DNA of 64,000 nt. Origin: Oxalobacteraceae sp. CFBP 8761. GTDB lineage: Bacteria; Pseudomonadota; Gammaproteobacteria; Burkholderiales; Burkholderiaceae_D. The stretch covers positions 1,116,001-1,180,000 of the forward strand of contig JACYUE010000002.1 of NCBI GenBank assembly GCA_014841595.1. The letters run 5' to 3'. Below, one piece after another: positions 40,402 to 49,333 of this stretch. The position numbers and the translations under genes are program-made. The notes under the pieces were generated by a model. That model was not told where the DNA came from. It worked only from the letters and a program-made list of their open reading frames with translations, and made no database searches. Within the stretch, counting starts at the first letter, position 1. Every line of letters begins with the position of its first letter.

Positions 40402-40435
40402 TGTCACAGAACCGCAACAATGCGGTTTCTATAAT
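40402..40435 (+). promoter_or_regulatory. Promoter with overlapping palindromic operator
   Basis: TATAAT at 40430-40435 is preceded directly by AACCGCA (40410-40416), ACAA, TGCGGTT (40421-40427): a 7-bp perfect dyad in the spacer between -35 and -10. A -35 match is poor (TGTCAC at 40402 is too far). It lies 30 bp before a gene for a 45-residue membrane protein. Confidence 0.5.
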
Positions 40436-40464
40436 ATCGATGACATCAAAAACAGGAGGAGATC

Positions 40465-40602
40465 ATGGGCTCGACGTTGTACAACAAGATTTATCTGGGC
40501 CGCAGCTCGCTGCTGGGCTCACGTAACGTGCAGCTGGCGCTCGTGCTGGGCGTACTGGCCAGCGCCGGGCTCGGTTGGCTGATTCTGCGTTCGCTGCGCT
40601 GA
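40465..40602 (+). CDS. Small single-helix membrane protein, 45 residues
   Basis: AGGAGGAG just before ATG 40465 is close to an ideal ribosome binding site, and a TATAAT lies 30 bp upstream. The peptide (MGSTLYNKIYLGRSSLLGSR, then a helix from LALVLGVLASAGLGWLI, ending LRSLR) is one membrane span with basic flanks. No family is recognised. The gene ends 59 bp before the next frame. Confidence 0.65.
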   Translation: MGSTLYNKIYLGRSSLLGSRNVQLALVLGVLASAGLGWLILRSLR

Positions 40603-40661
40603 AGGTTGCCCCGGCGCGCTGCGACGCGTACCATGCGCCCTTTGGTCAACGAAACGCGGTA

Positions 40662-41033
40662 ATGAAAAACGAAAAGCTCACGACGGACGAATACGACGCA
40701 CTCGACATGGTGCGGCGCGGCGGTAAACAAGAGATGGCCAGCGCCTGTGTCGGGCGCAATTCGAAGCGCCTGTGTGGCATCAAGCTGATGTCCTATGGTC
40801 GTGACAAGCGGCTTACGCTGACCGACAAGGGTGAAGAAGTGCTGTTCCTGCGCCGCTGCGTGACGGGCCTGCGCGCGCTCGCGGCAGATCCGCAGGTGGC
40901 ACTCGACGAAGACGTGCTGCGCTTCCTGAACCGCAAGTCGCATATCGTGCCGCTCGAAGGCGGCGGTCATGGCCTGAGCGACAAGGGCCGCGAATCGCTG
41001 GCCGATATCGCCCTGAGCGAAGAGCGCCGCTGA
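40662..41033 (+). CDS. Unknown conserved-looking protein, 123 residues
   Basis: A cytoplasmic, mixed alpha/beta protein starting MKNEKLTTDEYDALDMVRRG, with GRNSKRLCGIKLMSYGRDKRLTLTDKGEEVL, and a second similar half DEDVLRFLNRKSHIVPLEGGGHGLSDKGRESL. The two halves each end in a T/SDKG-x-E motif, as in winged-helix reading modules (helix, then KRLTLTDKG as a wing). A small winged-helix protein is possible but not certain. ATG 40662 has no clear ribosome binding site. Confidence 0.55.
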   Translation: MKNEKLTTDEYDALDMVRRGGKQEMASACVGRNSKRLCGIKLMSYGRDKRLTLTDKGEEVLFLRRCVTGLRALAADPQVALDEDVLRFLNRKSHIVPLEGGGHGLSDKGRESLADIALSEERR

Positions 41034-41040
41034 CCGCGCC

Positions 41041-41061
41041 GGCCGTCCATCGCGGACGGCC
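41041..41061 (+). terminator. Hairpin after the 123-residue protein
   Basis: GGCCGTCC, loop ATCGC, GGACGGCC: a perfect 8-bp stem only 7 bp after the stop. No long T run follows (GCTGTATT). Confidence 0.55.
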
Positions 41062-41095
41062 GCTGTATTAACTCTCAGCTATTTTCTGATTCCGC

Positions 41096-41121
41096 AGCTG
41101 CAGCCGGGCTGCAGCATTGCG
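41096..41121 (-). terminator. Hairpin after the 73-residue protein (minus strand)
   Basis: GCTGCAG and CTGCAGC around a 5-base loop, extended by an outer CCGCA/TGCGG pairing with a 2-base bulge. It lies just past the stop of the minus-strand small gene. There is no U tract. Confidence 0.4.
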
Positions 41122-41126
41122 GCTGT

Positions 41127-41348
41127 CTAGTGCGCGCGGCGGCGGCTGGGATACACCAGCGCCCGCACCGCAACTTCGGCCGGTACGTTCATCGTCGCGA
41201 GAAATTCCGCTGCGCGCTGCAGGCCGAGGGTCGGAATCGATGCGATCGCCTGGTTGACCAGATCGGACGTGCGGCCATCGACGCGCTGGTGGCGCGTTGT
41301 GGTCGTATTCGGTGTCATGGCCATGTCGGGCATGTCATTCATGTTCAT
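41127..41348 (-). CDS. Small protein of about 73 residues, function unknown
   Basis: The N-terminus is Met/Asn/Asp-rich (MNMNDMPDMAM); the core DLVNQAIASIPTLGLQRAAE and FLATMNVPAEVAVRALVYP, ending RRRAH, has the look of a conserved helical family in Oxalobacteraceae. ATG 41348 is chosen because a possible -10 (TACAAT on the minus strand at about 41388-41393) leaves no leader for ATG 41378. No domain is recognised. Confidence 0.55.
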   Translation of the reverse strand: MNMNDMPDMAMTPNTTTTRHQRVDGRTSDLVNQAIASIPTLGLQRAAEFLATMNVPAEVAVRALVYPSRRRAH

Positions 41349-41493
41349 TGTGGTGTCCAGGTTTCGGGGTTGTGCCATTGGCCCGATGATTGTACGACCA
41401 ATAATGTTTATTTAGCTATATAAATGTTTTACCGGCCATGTAATGACACGGCTTCGTACCGCCACGCGTGGCGGGCCTGCAACTGACAGTACG

Positions 41494-44334
41494 CTAGGCG
41501 GGTAACGTCTCGGGCGCTGGCGATGGCGTTGGCGCCGGCAGGCAGCGGCCTTCGGCCAGCAGCGCTTCGAACTGGTCGGCCGGCACCGGCTTGCTGAAGT
41601 AGTAGCCCTGCATTTCGTCGCAGCCGTGGCTGCGCAGGTAATCGAGCTGCGCCAGTGTCTCGACGCCTTCGGCGATCACGGCCAGCTTCAGATTGTGGGC
41701 CAGCGCGATGATCGACGTGACGATGGCCGCGTCATTGGCGTCGTGCGTGATGTCGGCCACAAAGGAGCGGTCGATCTTGAGCACGTCGATCGGGAAGCGC
41801 GACAGGTACGAGAAGCTCGAATACCCGGTGCCGAAGTCGTCGATGGACAGATTGATCCCGAGCGCCTTCATCCGGTGCAGCAACTCCACCGCCGGCGTGA
41901 CGTCGCTCATGAACAGGCTTTCGGTCAGCTCGATCTCCAGGCAGGCCGCATCGAGCCCCGTCTCCTGCAGCGTCGCTTCCAGGCTGGCCATCAAGTTGGC
42001 CGCGCCGAACTGGCGGGCCGACAGGTTCACTGCCACCCGCAGGCGCGGGTAGCCGGCAACCTGCCAGGCCTTGTTCTGGGCACAGGCGGTGCGCATGACC
42101 CAGGCGCCGATCGGCACGATCAGCCCGGTCTCTTCGGCCACGCCGACAAAGCGCCCCGGCGGCACCATGCCCAGTTCGGGATGGTTCCAGCGGATCAGCG
42201 CTTCCATGCCGACGATCTGACCCGTCTTCATGTCCACCTGCGGCTGGTAATGCAGCACGAATTCGTCGCGTTCGAGCGCATTGCGCAGCGCGCCTTCGAT
42301 ACGCACCCGTTCCATCGCCTCGTCGTTCATGCTCGGCGTGAAGAACTGGAAGTTGTTGCGCCCCAGCTTCTTGGCGCGGTACATGGCGATGTCAGCGTGC
42401 TCGATCAGGTTTTCGCTCAGCGTGCCTTCGGTCGGGAACACGGCCACGCCGACCGAGCAGGTCACGAAGAACTCCTTGTTGCCGAGCATGACCGGCTGGG
42501 CGACGGCGTCCATGATCCGCTGCACGACGGCAGGCGAGAGCGGCTCGTCGGCATGCTCGTTGAGGATCACGACAAATTCGTCGCCCGACAGGCGCGCCAC
42601 GGTATCGGCATCGCGCAGCGCCGCGCGCAGGCGCGCCGCCACCGTTACCAGCAGCACGTCGCCGGCCTTGTGGCCCATGCTGTCGTTGACGAACTTGAAG
42701 CGGTCCAGGTCGATCAGCATGACCCACACCGGCCGGTCGCTGCGGCTGGCAAACGCGATCGACTGGCTCAGGCGGTCCTGCAGCAGCGAACGGTTGGGCA
42801 GGCCGGTGAGCACGTCGTGCTGGGCCACGTGGTGCACGCGCTGCTCGGTCAGCTTGCGCTCGGTGATGTCGCTGCCGGTACCGCGGTAGCCGGTGAGCAC
42901 GCCCGCGTCGTCGAACACCGGTTCGCCATTGACGCAGAACCAGCGCGCGTTGCCATTGTCGTCGAGCACCTGGTATTCAAGATTGTTGAACGCCTCGCGC
43001 GCCTGCATCTTGGCCAGGTGGGTGCGGCCGCTTTCGCTGTCGAGGAGGCCCGGCACGTATTCCCAGCGCGTCTTGCCGATCAGGCCCTGCACGGCGACGC
43101 CCGATTTTTCGGTGAAGCCGCCGGTGATCATCGTGAAGCGCAGCTCGGCGTCCTGCTCCCAGTACCAGTCCGACGACATCGACACCAGCTGGCGGAAACG
43201 CTGCTCGCTGTGCAGCAGCGCTTTTTCGGCGCGCTCGCGCGCGACCATGTCGTCGATCAGCTGGCGGTTGCTGCGGCGCAGTTCCGACGTGCGCTGGCGC
43301 ACCAGTTGCTGCACCTTGCGCGCCCGCTCGCCGGCCGACTGCACGAAGGCGGCGCCCATCAGCGTGACAAGGATGCCCCCGCACAGCAGCGACAGCGAGG
43401 CAAGGTGGTCAGCCAGAAACGGCCGCGGCGCCGCAGCGACCTCGACGCGCCAGGGCCGCCCGCCCGCGTGCAGCACGGTGCTGTGCAGGCCATGGTCGGG
43501 ACGCAACCAGCCGGCAAATTCGTGGCGCGATGCGCTCGACGTGGGGCCGTTCGAGAACAGCAGGGCGGCAGGGTCGGCATGGTCGCTTGCATACACCGAC
43601 ACGAAGATGTCGCCACCACCCAGCAGGCCGGCGGCGGCAAGCGATTCGCGCACGAGTTCCTGGCCCCGGACGACGACGGCGGTGTTGCCACGCATGACGC
43701 CCTGCTTGTCGAACACCGGCTGCACCAGGTCGAAGCTGGCCTTGCTCGCCGGCGCCTGGGCCAGCGCGAACACGCCGCTGGCGGCTGGCTGGCCCGTGCT
43801 GCGCGCCAGTTCGAGCGCGCCCATGACGGCGGCGTTGTGGGACAGGTTCAGGCCGAAGGCCGCTTCGTTGCCGGCCATCGGTTCGACGTATTCGATGACG
43901 TGGTAGCCGGTGCGCAGCGGCGCCGGCGCCAGGCCGCTGGCTGTCATCTCGGTCAGGATCGTACCGGGACGTACGCGCTGCAGCTCGGCCTCGATCACGG
44001 CGCGTTCACTGCCCGGCACGACGCGGTGGAAATTGAACGCCTGGATGAAGCGGTGGCGCTCGAGCAGGGCGGACGTGAAGTCGGCGAACCGCTCGCGGCT
44101 CACGGGCTCGCCCCTGGAAAACAGCTGGTTGGTGACGGCCAGAACTTCGAACGCCTGGCCCATGCCCTGATGCACCGCCGCCACGCGCTGGTCGGCGCGC
44201 TGGCCGAACGCGAGCGCCATATTGTCGTATTCGAGGTGGCTGACACCGATGAACAGGCCGAACGAAGCGGCCATGCCGCCCCCGAGCGTGAGGGCTGCCG
44301 CGAGAGTCAGTGAACGAGGCAGTCGGCGCGGCAT
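41494..44334 (-). CDS. CHASE-PAS-GGDEF-EAL c-di-GMP protein
   Basis: A 946-residue membrane sensor. The order is: membrane helix (10-30), periplasmic CHASE domain (about 40-290), helix (about 318-338), coiled coil with RQRTSELRRSNRQLIDD, PAS domain (about 375-495), GGDEF domain (about 505-670) and EAL domain (about 685-930). The GGDEF signature reads SGDEF, still compatible with activity in some enzymes. The EAL domain has EALIRWNHPE, LSIDDFGTGYSSFSYL and a VIAEGVET loop, so phosphodiesterase activity is likely. It stands alone; the CHASE ligand is unknown. Confidence 0.93.
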   Translation of the reverse strand: MPRRLPRSLTLAAALTLGGGMAASFGLFIGVSHLEYDNMALAFGQRADQRVAAVHQGMGQAFEVLAVTNQLFSRGEPVSRERFADFTSALLERHRFIQAFNFHRVVPGSERAVIEAELQRVRPGTILTEMTASGLAPAPLRTGYHVIEYVEPMAGNEAAFGLNLSHNAAVMGALELARSTGQPAASGVFALAQAPASKASFDLVQPVFDKQGVMRGNTAVVVRGQELVRESLAAAGLLGGGDIFVSVYASDHADPAALLFSNGPTSSASRHEFAGWLRPDHGLHSTVLHAGGRPWRVEVAAAPRPFLADHLASLSLLCGGILVTLMGAAFVQSAGERARKVQQLVRQRTSELRRSNRQLIDDMVARERAEKALLHSEQRFRQLVSMSSDWYWEQDAELRFTMITGGFTEKSGVAVQGLIGKTRWEYVPGLLDSESGRTHLAKMQAREAFNNLEYQVLDDNGNARWFCVNGEPVFDDAGVLTGYRGTGSDITERKLTEQRVHHVAQHDVLTGLPNRSLLQDRLSQSIAFASRSDRPVWVMLIDLDRFKFVNDSMGHKAGDVLLVTVAARLRAALRDADTVARLSGDEFVVILNEHADEPLSPAVVQRIMDAVAQPVMLGNKEFFVTCSVGVAVFPTEGTLSENLIEHADIAMYRAKKLGRNNFQFFTPSMNDEAMERVRIEGALRNALERDEFVLHYQPQVDMKTGQIVGMEALIRWNHPELGMVPPGRFVGVAEETGLIVPIGAWVMRTACAQNKAWQVAGYPRLRVAVNLSARQFGAANLMASLEATLQETGLDAACLEIELTESLFMSDVTPAVELLHRMKALGINLSIDDFGTGYSSFSYLSRFPIDVLKIDRSFVADITHDANDAAIVTSIIALAHNLKLAVIAEGVETLAQLDYLRSHGCDEMQGYYFSKPVPADQFEALLAEGRCLPAPTPSPAPETLPA

Positions 44335-44498
44335 GTTATTGAAAGGTCCAGGTCAATCCGTACAAATGAGTCAGGGGCGCACGCGACGACGGTTCTTGCC
44401 GGCGAGCATGAATGCGCGCCAGTGTGTCATACAAGGGGCTGGCACCGCAAACTTATCGTATTGTGAGGGACAAAGTGCACGCCGTGGGTAAAACCGTC

Positions 44499-45278
44499 CT
44501 AGCCGCGGCGCCGCGCCAGCCAGGCCACCATGCCGCGCGCGAGCAGCCGGTTGACCCAGCCGAAACCGATGCCGCTGCAGTCCCGGCCGCCCCGTGCAAG
44601 GCGTACCAACAGGCGTTCTCCGCGTAAAGGCGGGGTCGCGGGGCGCACGGCAAACAGGATCCGGTTGTTGCCGGCGATCTCCCGGAACCAGATCACGCGC
44701 CCATCAAAGGCATGCTGCAACCGTTGTAAGAAAGACACATAGTCGGGGTCGTAGGTGAAGATATTGGCCACCAGCACACCGCCGGGACGCAGCGCACGGC
44801 GGCAGGCTGCGTAGAACGCGCGGCTGGCCAGCGCCGGCGGCAAGCCACCCCGGTCGAAGCCATCCACCAGCAGCACATCGGCATCCCCGGGCGTGCGCGC
44901 CAGGTAGTCGGCCGCGTCGCAATGCAGGACCCGCAGGCGTTCATCATCTGGCGGCAGGCAGAACAGGTCGCGCAGCGCGATCACGTCGGCGCGGATCTCG
45001 AGCACCGTGATGCGGGCCTGGGGAAAGTGGCGGTAGCAGAACTTGGCTAGCGAGCCGCCGCCCAGGCCCACCATCACGATGTGGCGCGGGCGCGGCGCGA
45101 ACAGCGTAAAGCACATCATGGCGCGGGTGTAATCGAGGACGAGGGCGTCGGGCCGTGCCAGCAGCATCTCGCTTTGCACATCGCCAGGTGTGAATGCGAG
45201 GGTGCGGTGCTTGCCGTCGCTCACGACCAGGGGCGCAGCGGCGGCAGGTGGTTCAGGAAGATGTTGGGGCGCGGGCAT
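44499..45278 (-). CDS. Spermidine synthase-like methyltransferase-fold protein
   Basis: A 259-residue protein with the spermidine synthase-type Rossmann core: IVMVGLGGGSLAKFCYRHFP (GGGS), then ITVLEIRADVIALRDLFCLP, DAADYLARTPGDADVLLVDG, and YDPDYVSFLQRLQHAFDG. It lacks the N-terminal beta domain of true SpeE, so aminopropyl transfer is not assured. ATG 45278 is selected because the longer frame from 45434 overlaps the CitMHS gene. The 32-bp gap to CitMHS could mean read-through. Confidence 0.78.
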   Translation of the reverse strand: MPAPQHLPEPPAAAAPLVVSDGKHRTLAFTPGDVQSEMLLARPDALVLDYTRAMMCFTLFAPRPRHIVMVGLGGGSLAKFCYRHFPQARITVLEIRADVIALRDLFCLPPDDERLRVLHCDAADYLARTPGDADVLLVDGFDRGGLPPALASRAFYAACRRALRPGGVLVANIFTYDPDYVSFLQRLQHAFDGRVIWFREIAGNNRILFAVRPATPPLRGERLLVRLARGGRDCSGIGFGWVNRLLARGMVAWLARRRG

Positions 45279-45310
45279 CTGGCAAGTATATGCCGCCGCG
45301 CCCCGCCGGA

Positions 45311-46840
45311 TTATGCAGCGCTGCCCATCAGCGGGACGACGCCGAACACCAGTGCCGCCACCAGCATGACGAGTGCGGCCGAGATCGACCAGATCAGCGT
45401 GAAGCGCTGGTGGTCGCCAAACTCCACCTTGCACATGCCAACCAGCAGATAGGTCGATGCGACCAGTGGGCTGAGCAGGTGAACCGGCTGGCCGATCACC
45501 GAGGCGCGGCCGATTTCTGCCGCCGTGATGCCATACACTTCGGCCGCCTTGGCCAGCACCGGCACGATGCCGAAGTAGAACGCGTCGTTCGAGATGAAGA
45601 ACGTGAACGGGATGCTGAGCAGGCCCGTGACGACCGCCAGGTACGGACCCATCCAGTCGGGCACGCCGGCGATGACGGACAGCGCAATGGCATCGACCAT
45701 CTTGGTGCCCTGCAGGATGCCGACGAAGATACCGGCTGCGAAGATCAGCGACACCACCGGGACCACGTTCGCGGCATGATGCGCAATGCGCTCTTTCTGC
45801 TCTTCGAGGCCCGGGTAGTTGATCATGATCGCGACGGCGAAGAAGATCATGAACAGCACCGGCAGTGGCAGCACGCCCTTGATCAGGAACCCCATCAACA
45901 GGGTGGTCATCACCAGGTTCACCCAGATGAGCTTTGGACGCTTGATCGCGGCGTTCGAGACGTCGTTGTCATCGCCACCGCCATGGCCACCACCACCACC
46001 GGTGGCCAGCGCCGGTTCCGCCGACGGCCTCACCGTCGATTCGACCCGGCCGCCCGCCAGCTGGTGCACATTGCCATCGTAGGCCGATGCAGCGGCGCTC
46101 GGGCTCCAGTGGCCGGTGGTGCCATTCATTTCGGCGGCGGCCACGGCCGGCTGCAGCACGGCGACGTTCTGCGCCGCTTTGGCAGCTTGTTCCGCTTTTT
46201 CAGCCTGCGTCGGCAACGTCATGATGCCAAGGCGCTTGCGCTCCTTCATGCCCAGCACGCAGGCCACGAACACGACCCAGAGGGAGGTGACAGCCATCGG
46301 CAGGATCATCGGCACGAAGATGTCGCTGACGTCCACGCCGAGGGCGGTGGCGGCGCGCGCCGTCGGGCCACCCCATGGCAGGATGTTGAAGACGCCACCG
46401 GCCAGCATGATGACGCAGGCGAGCACCAGGCGGCTCATGCCGAGCCGCACGTACAGCGGCAGCATGGCAGCAACGGTGATCATGTAGGTCGTGGCGCCAT
46501 CGCCGTCGAGCGAGATGAACATCGCCAGCACGGCAGTGCCGACGACGATCTTGAACGGGTCACCGCCGACGAGCTTCAGGATGAGGCGCACGACCGGATC
46601 GAACAGGCCCGAATCGATCATGATGCCGAAGTACAGGATGGCGAACATCAGCATGACGCCGGTGGGTGCCAGGTTGCGGATCCCGTCGAGCATCATCGGG
46701 CCAAGTTGCGGGCCGAAGCCGCCGATCACGCCGAAGCCGATGGGCACCACGATCAGGGCCACGAGCGCGGGCAGGCGCTTGGTCATGATCAGGTACATGA
46801 ACACGACGACCATGGAATACGCCAGGATGGTCAACATCAT
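45311..46840 (-). CDS. CitMHS-family citrate (metal-citrate):cation symporter
   Basis: A 509-residue secondary transporter with about 11-12 helices. Typical segments: FGVIGGFGPQLGPMMLDGI, MFISLDGDGATTYMI, and AGGVFNILPWGGPTARAA in the first half; FISNDAFYFGIVPVLAKAA and IGQPVHLLSPLVAS in the second. A long Ala/Gly/His-rich cytoplasmic loop (about 215-280) includes a GGGGHGGGDD run. CitMHS carriers import citrate complexed with Mg2+ or Ca2+. Several tandem ATG codons occur at 46837-46846; the third (46840) is 7 bp from AAGGAG. It is preceded by a 250-base leader and a TctD-type promoter module (47092-47128). Confidence 0.9.
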   Translation of the reverse strand: MMLTILAYSMVVVFMYLIMTKRLPALVALIVVPIGFGVIGGFGPQLGPMMLDGIRNLAPTGVMLMFAILYFGIMIDSGLFDPVVRLILKLVGGDPFKIVVGTAVLAMFISLDGDGATTYMITVAAMLPLYVRLGMSRLVLACVIMLAGGVFNILPWGGPTARAATALGVDVSDIFVPMILPMAVTSLWVVFVACVLGMKERKRLGIMTLPTQAEKAEQAAKAAQNVAVLQPAVAAAEMNGTTGHWSPSAAASAYDGNVHQLAGGRVESTVRPSAEPALATGGGGGHGGGDDNDVSNAAIKRPKLIWVNLVMTTLLMGFLIKGVLPLPVLFMIFFAVAIMINYPGLEEQKERIAHHAANVVPVVSLIFAAGIFVGILQGTKMVDAIALSVIAGVPDWMGPYLAVVTGLLSIPFTFFISNDAFYFGIVPVLAKAAEVYGITAAEIGRASVIGQPVHLLSPLVASTYLLVGMCKVEFGDHQRFTLIWSISAALVMLVAALVFGVVPLMGSAA

Positions 46841-46994
46841 CATCATTCTCCTTGCCGGTGCGCTTGCCGCACGCGGTGTGTGGGCCGCTGGGGCCCGTGG
46901 GGTTGGTGCAGGTGGCGCGTGGTGTGGTGGTGCACGGCTGCTTCATGCAGGCCGATGCACGGTCGATCGCGCGCCGTTTTTTTTCAGGCGCGGT

Positions 46995-47048
46995 TTAAAC
47001 GGGGGAAAGCGCGGCCAGGGCGGCGTGCGCGGGGGCAGGGTTGTGCAT
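46995..47048 (-). CDS. Possible 17-residue leader peptide in the CitMHS leader
   Basis: ATG 47048 is preceded by GGAG with 5-bp spacing, and the frame MHNPAPAHAALAALSPV stops at 46995. It falls inside the predicted transcript that begins near 47085. Downstream in the leader, CGCGCC and GGCGCG flank an A-rich loop (about 46969-46992). It could be a translated upstream frame, or chance in a GC-rich stretch. Confidence 0.35.
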   Translation of the reverse strand: MHNPAPAHAALAALSPV

Positions 47049-47091
47049 GTTGTCTCCGATCGTTGTCGTTGGTGTGCTGCTGTTTGCACCA

Positions 47092-47128
47092 ACTATAGGC
47101 GTGCGTGCCTTTCAATTGGCTTTCAGTG
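47092..47128 (-). promoter_or_regulatory. TctD-type operator and promoter of the CitMHS gene
   Basis: On the minus strand, two repeats CACTGAAAG and ATTGAAAGG (47128-47108, 11-bp period) are followed by a 10-bp gap and TATAGT (47097-47092). It overlaps the last codons of the sensor kinase gene. The same module is at 49334-49370 on the plus strand. Confidence 0.75.
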
Positions 47129-48590
47129 CACTTGACGCTTCAACGATCGCTGGTGCGGGGAATATCACGCGCACGCTCAAGCCAGGCCCATCGCCGGATG
47201 GGCCCAGCGTGATGCCGGCGCCATGCAGGTTGGCGATATCGCGCACGATGGCCAGTCCCAGCCCGGTGCCGCCCGGATTGGCTTCGAGGGTCGCCTGGGC
47301 GCGGTAAAACGGCATGAACACCTTGTCCATGTCGGCCGCTGCGATACCCGGTCCGCTGTCGCTGACAGCGAGCGATACCTGGTCGCCTTCGCGCCCGACC
47401 TGCAGCAGCACGCTGCCGCCGGCCGGCGTGTAGCGGATCGCATTGTCCACCAGGTTCGACACCATTTCGTGCAGCAGCAACCCCTGGCCGGGCACCGTTG
47501 TGAGGTCGTCGGCATCGGCTTCGAGCGCCAGGTCGATCCCTTTCTGTACGGCCGGCAGCGCCAGTTCCAGTCCGACCTGGCGCGCCACCTCTGCCAGCGA
47601 GACCGGCGCGTCTGGCGTGCTGCCGCTGCCATGCTCGATGCGGGCGAGCGTCAGCAGGCGGTTGGCCAGGTGGATCGCGCCGTCGGTAGTGCCGGCAATC
47701 GAGCCGACGATCGCGCGCATCGCGGCCGGATCGTTTTCGCGCAGGGCCAGTTCGGCCTGCGTCTTGAGCACCGCCAGCGGGGTGCGCAACTGGTGCGAGG
47801 CGTCAGCGATGAAGCGGCGCTGGCTGGCGATCAGGTCCTGCGTGCGCGCCATCGCGCCGTTCATGGCCGCCACCAGCGGCCGCACTTCCTTGTGCACGAG
47901 CGCCGGGTCGATATTCGACAGGTCGGACAGCGCGCGCGTTTCGACCTCGTTTTTAAGAAGCATCAGGGGTCGCAGCACCAGGCGCACGGCGAACCACACC
48001 ATCGCCGCCACCGCCAGCACGAGCAGGGCCTGGCGCAGCAGGGTGCTCAGGAGGATGTCGCGCGACAGGGCCTGGCGCGCGTCGAGCGTCTCGCCGACCT
48101 GGATCAGCGCGATGCCGCGCATTGAATCGTCATAGACCGGTTGCAGCAGCGCCGCGATGCGCACCCGCTCCCCGTTGTAGGTGGCGTGGTAGAACCGCAC
48201 CAGCGCCGGATACAGGTCGGTGCGCGGCACGTTCTTTGGCACCGGCGGCAGGTCGTCGTAGCCCGATACCGTCTCGCCGTGCAGACCCGTGACCTTGTAA
48301 TAGATGCGGCCCAGCGTATCGGTCTCAAAGCTGTCGAGCGCCACGTAGGGCACGTTGGCGACGACCTTGCCATCCTGGACCGAGACCCGCTCGGCCAGCG
48401 CGCGGGTGGACGACAGCAGCGAGCGGTCGTAGGCGACATCGGCCGCCTCCAGGGCATCACGGTACAGCGACACCGCATTGAGCGCGACCAGCAGCACGAG
48501 CGGCAGGATCAGCCAGCGCAGCAGTTGTCCGCGCAGGCTGCCCAGTGGCCGGCCAGCGGTGATCTGGAGCAGGGAGGCGCGCAGGGTCAT
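47112..48590 (-). CDS. tctE: TctE-like sensor histidine kinase (tricarboxylate)
   Basis: A 492-residue sensor kinase with two membrane helices (about 26-45 and 188-208) enclosing a periplasmic domain (about 45-187) of the TctE_N type. Then HAMP-like region and HisKA with ADASHQLRTPLAVLKT (phosphoacceptor His), N-box DNAIRYTPAGGSVLLQV and G-box GGTGLGLAIVRDIA. In the TctDE/BctDE systems such kinases respond to citrate or tricarballylate. It lies 13 bp after the response-regulator gene. The gene symbol is by resemblance and context. Confidence 0.85.
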   Translation of the reverse strand: MTLRASLLQITAGRPLGSLRGQLLRWLILPLVLLVALNAVSLYRDALEAADVAYDRSLLSSTRALAERVSVQDGKVVANVPYVALDSFETDTLGRIYYKVTGLHGETVSGYDDLPPVPKNVPRTDLYPALVRFYHATYNGERVRIAALLQPVYDDSMRGIALIQVGETLDARQALSRDILLSTLLRQALLVLAVAAMVWFAVRLVLRPLMLLKNEVETRALSDLSNIDPALVHKEVRPLVAAMNGAMARTQDLIASQRRFIADASHQLRTPLAVLKTQAELALRENDPAAMRAIVGSIAGTTDGAIHLANRLLTLARIEHGSGSTPDAPVSLAEVARQVGLELALPAVQKGIDLALEADADDLTTVPGQGLLLHEMVSNLVDNAIRYTPAGGSVLLQVGREGDQVSLAVSDSGPGIAAADMDKVFMPFYRAQATLEANPGGTGLGLAIVRDIANLHGAGITLGPSGDGPGLSVRVIFPAPAIVEASSALKAN

Positions 48591-48603
48591 CGCGTGCTGC
48601 GGC

Positions 48604-49293
48604 TCAATCGGGCCGTTGCTGCATCAGATAGCCGATGCCCCGCAGCGTGACGATCATCGCGCGGGCATCCGGAAACTTTTCGAGCTTCTTGCGGATGCGG
48701 TGGATGTACAGCTCGATGGCGTCGAGGTTGACGTCGTCGGCCAGCGCGAACACTTCGTCGAACAGCTTTTCTTTCGACAGCGCGCGGCCCGGGCGTGCAA
48801 TCAGCGCTTCGAGCACGGCGTGCTCGCGCGGCGTCAGTGCGAGCGCTTCGCCGCAAATGGTAAACATGCGCGACACGGTGTCGAAGCGCAGGCCCCCGCA
48901 TTCGTGCACTAGCGCTTCGTTGCCGCTGCGGCGCCGCAGCAGCGCTTTGACGCGGGCTTCGAGTTCGGCCAGCTCGAACGGCTTGGGCAGGTAGTCGTCG
49001 GCGCCCAGGTTCAGGCCCTGCACGCGGTCTTCGAGGCCGCCGCGCGCGGTCAGGATCAGCACCGGCGTGCCGCCCCGCGCGCCGCCGCGCGCGCGCAGCC
49101 GGCGCAGCACGTCCAGGCCGTCCATCTTGGGCAGCGTCAGGTCCAGGATCACCAGGGCGTAGTCCTGGGTGTGGAGCAGGGCGTCGGCATCGGCGCCGGT
49201 GGCGGCGCATTCGACGGTCAGCTTGGCGTCGCGCAGGGCCTTGGACACCCAGTGGGACAGTTCGACATGGTCTTCAACGAGCAGGATTCTCAT
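48604..49293 (-). CDS. tctD: TctD-like OmpR-family response regulator
   Basis: A 229-residue regulator. The receiver has acidic Glu7-Asp8 (LLVEDHVEL), phosphoacceptor Asp51 (VILDLTLPKMDGL) and Lys in DDYLPKPFELAEL. The C-terminal winged helix shows LTPREHAVLEALIARPGRAL and the recognition region DAIELYIHRIRKKLE, so it belongs to the OmpR/PhoB class, which binds direct repeats one helical turn apart. Exactly such repeats occur upstream of both the CitMHS gene and the porin. Its own start faces the divergent porin across 134 bp. Confidence 0.88.
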   Translation of the reverse strand: MRILLVEDHVELSHWVSKALRDAKLTVECAATGADADALLHTQDYALVILDLTLPKMDGLDVLRRLRARGGARGGTPVLILTARGGLEDRVQGLNLGADDYLPKPFELAELEARVKALLRRRSGNEALVHECGGLRFDTVSRMFTICGEALALTPREHAVLEALIARPGRALSKEKLFDEVFALADDVNLDAIELYIHRIRKKLEKFPDARAMIVTLRGIGYLMQQRPD

Positions 49294-49333
49294 CGCGCCA
49301 GTGTAAACGCAAAGCGGCTTTTCGGAAAAGCGT

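Noticed and set aside
45194..47098. A 634-residue plus-strand frame across the CitMHS gene
   Set aside because: Shadow of the CitMHS gene; His/Arg/Asp-rich low-complexity translation without a family.
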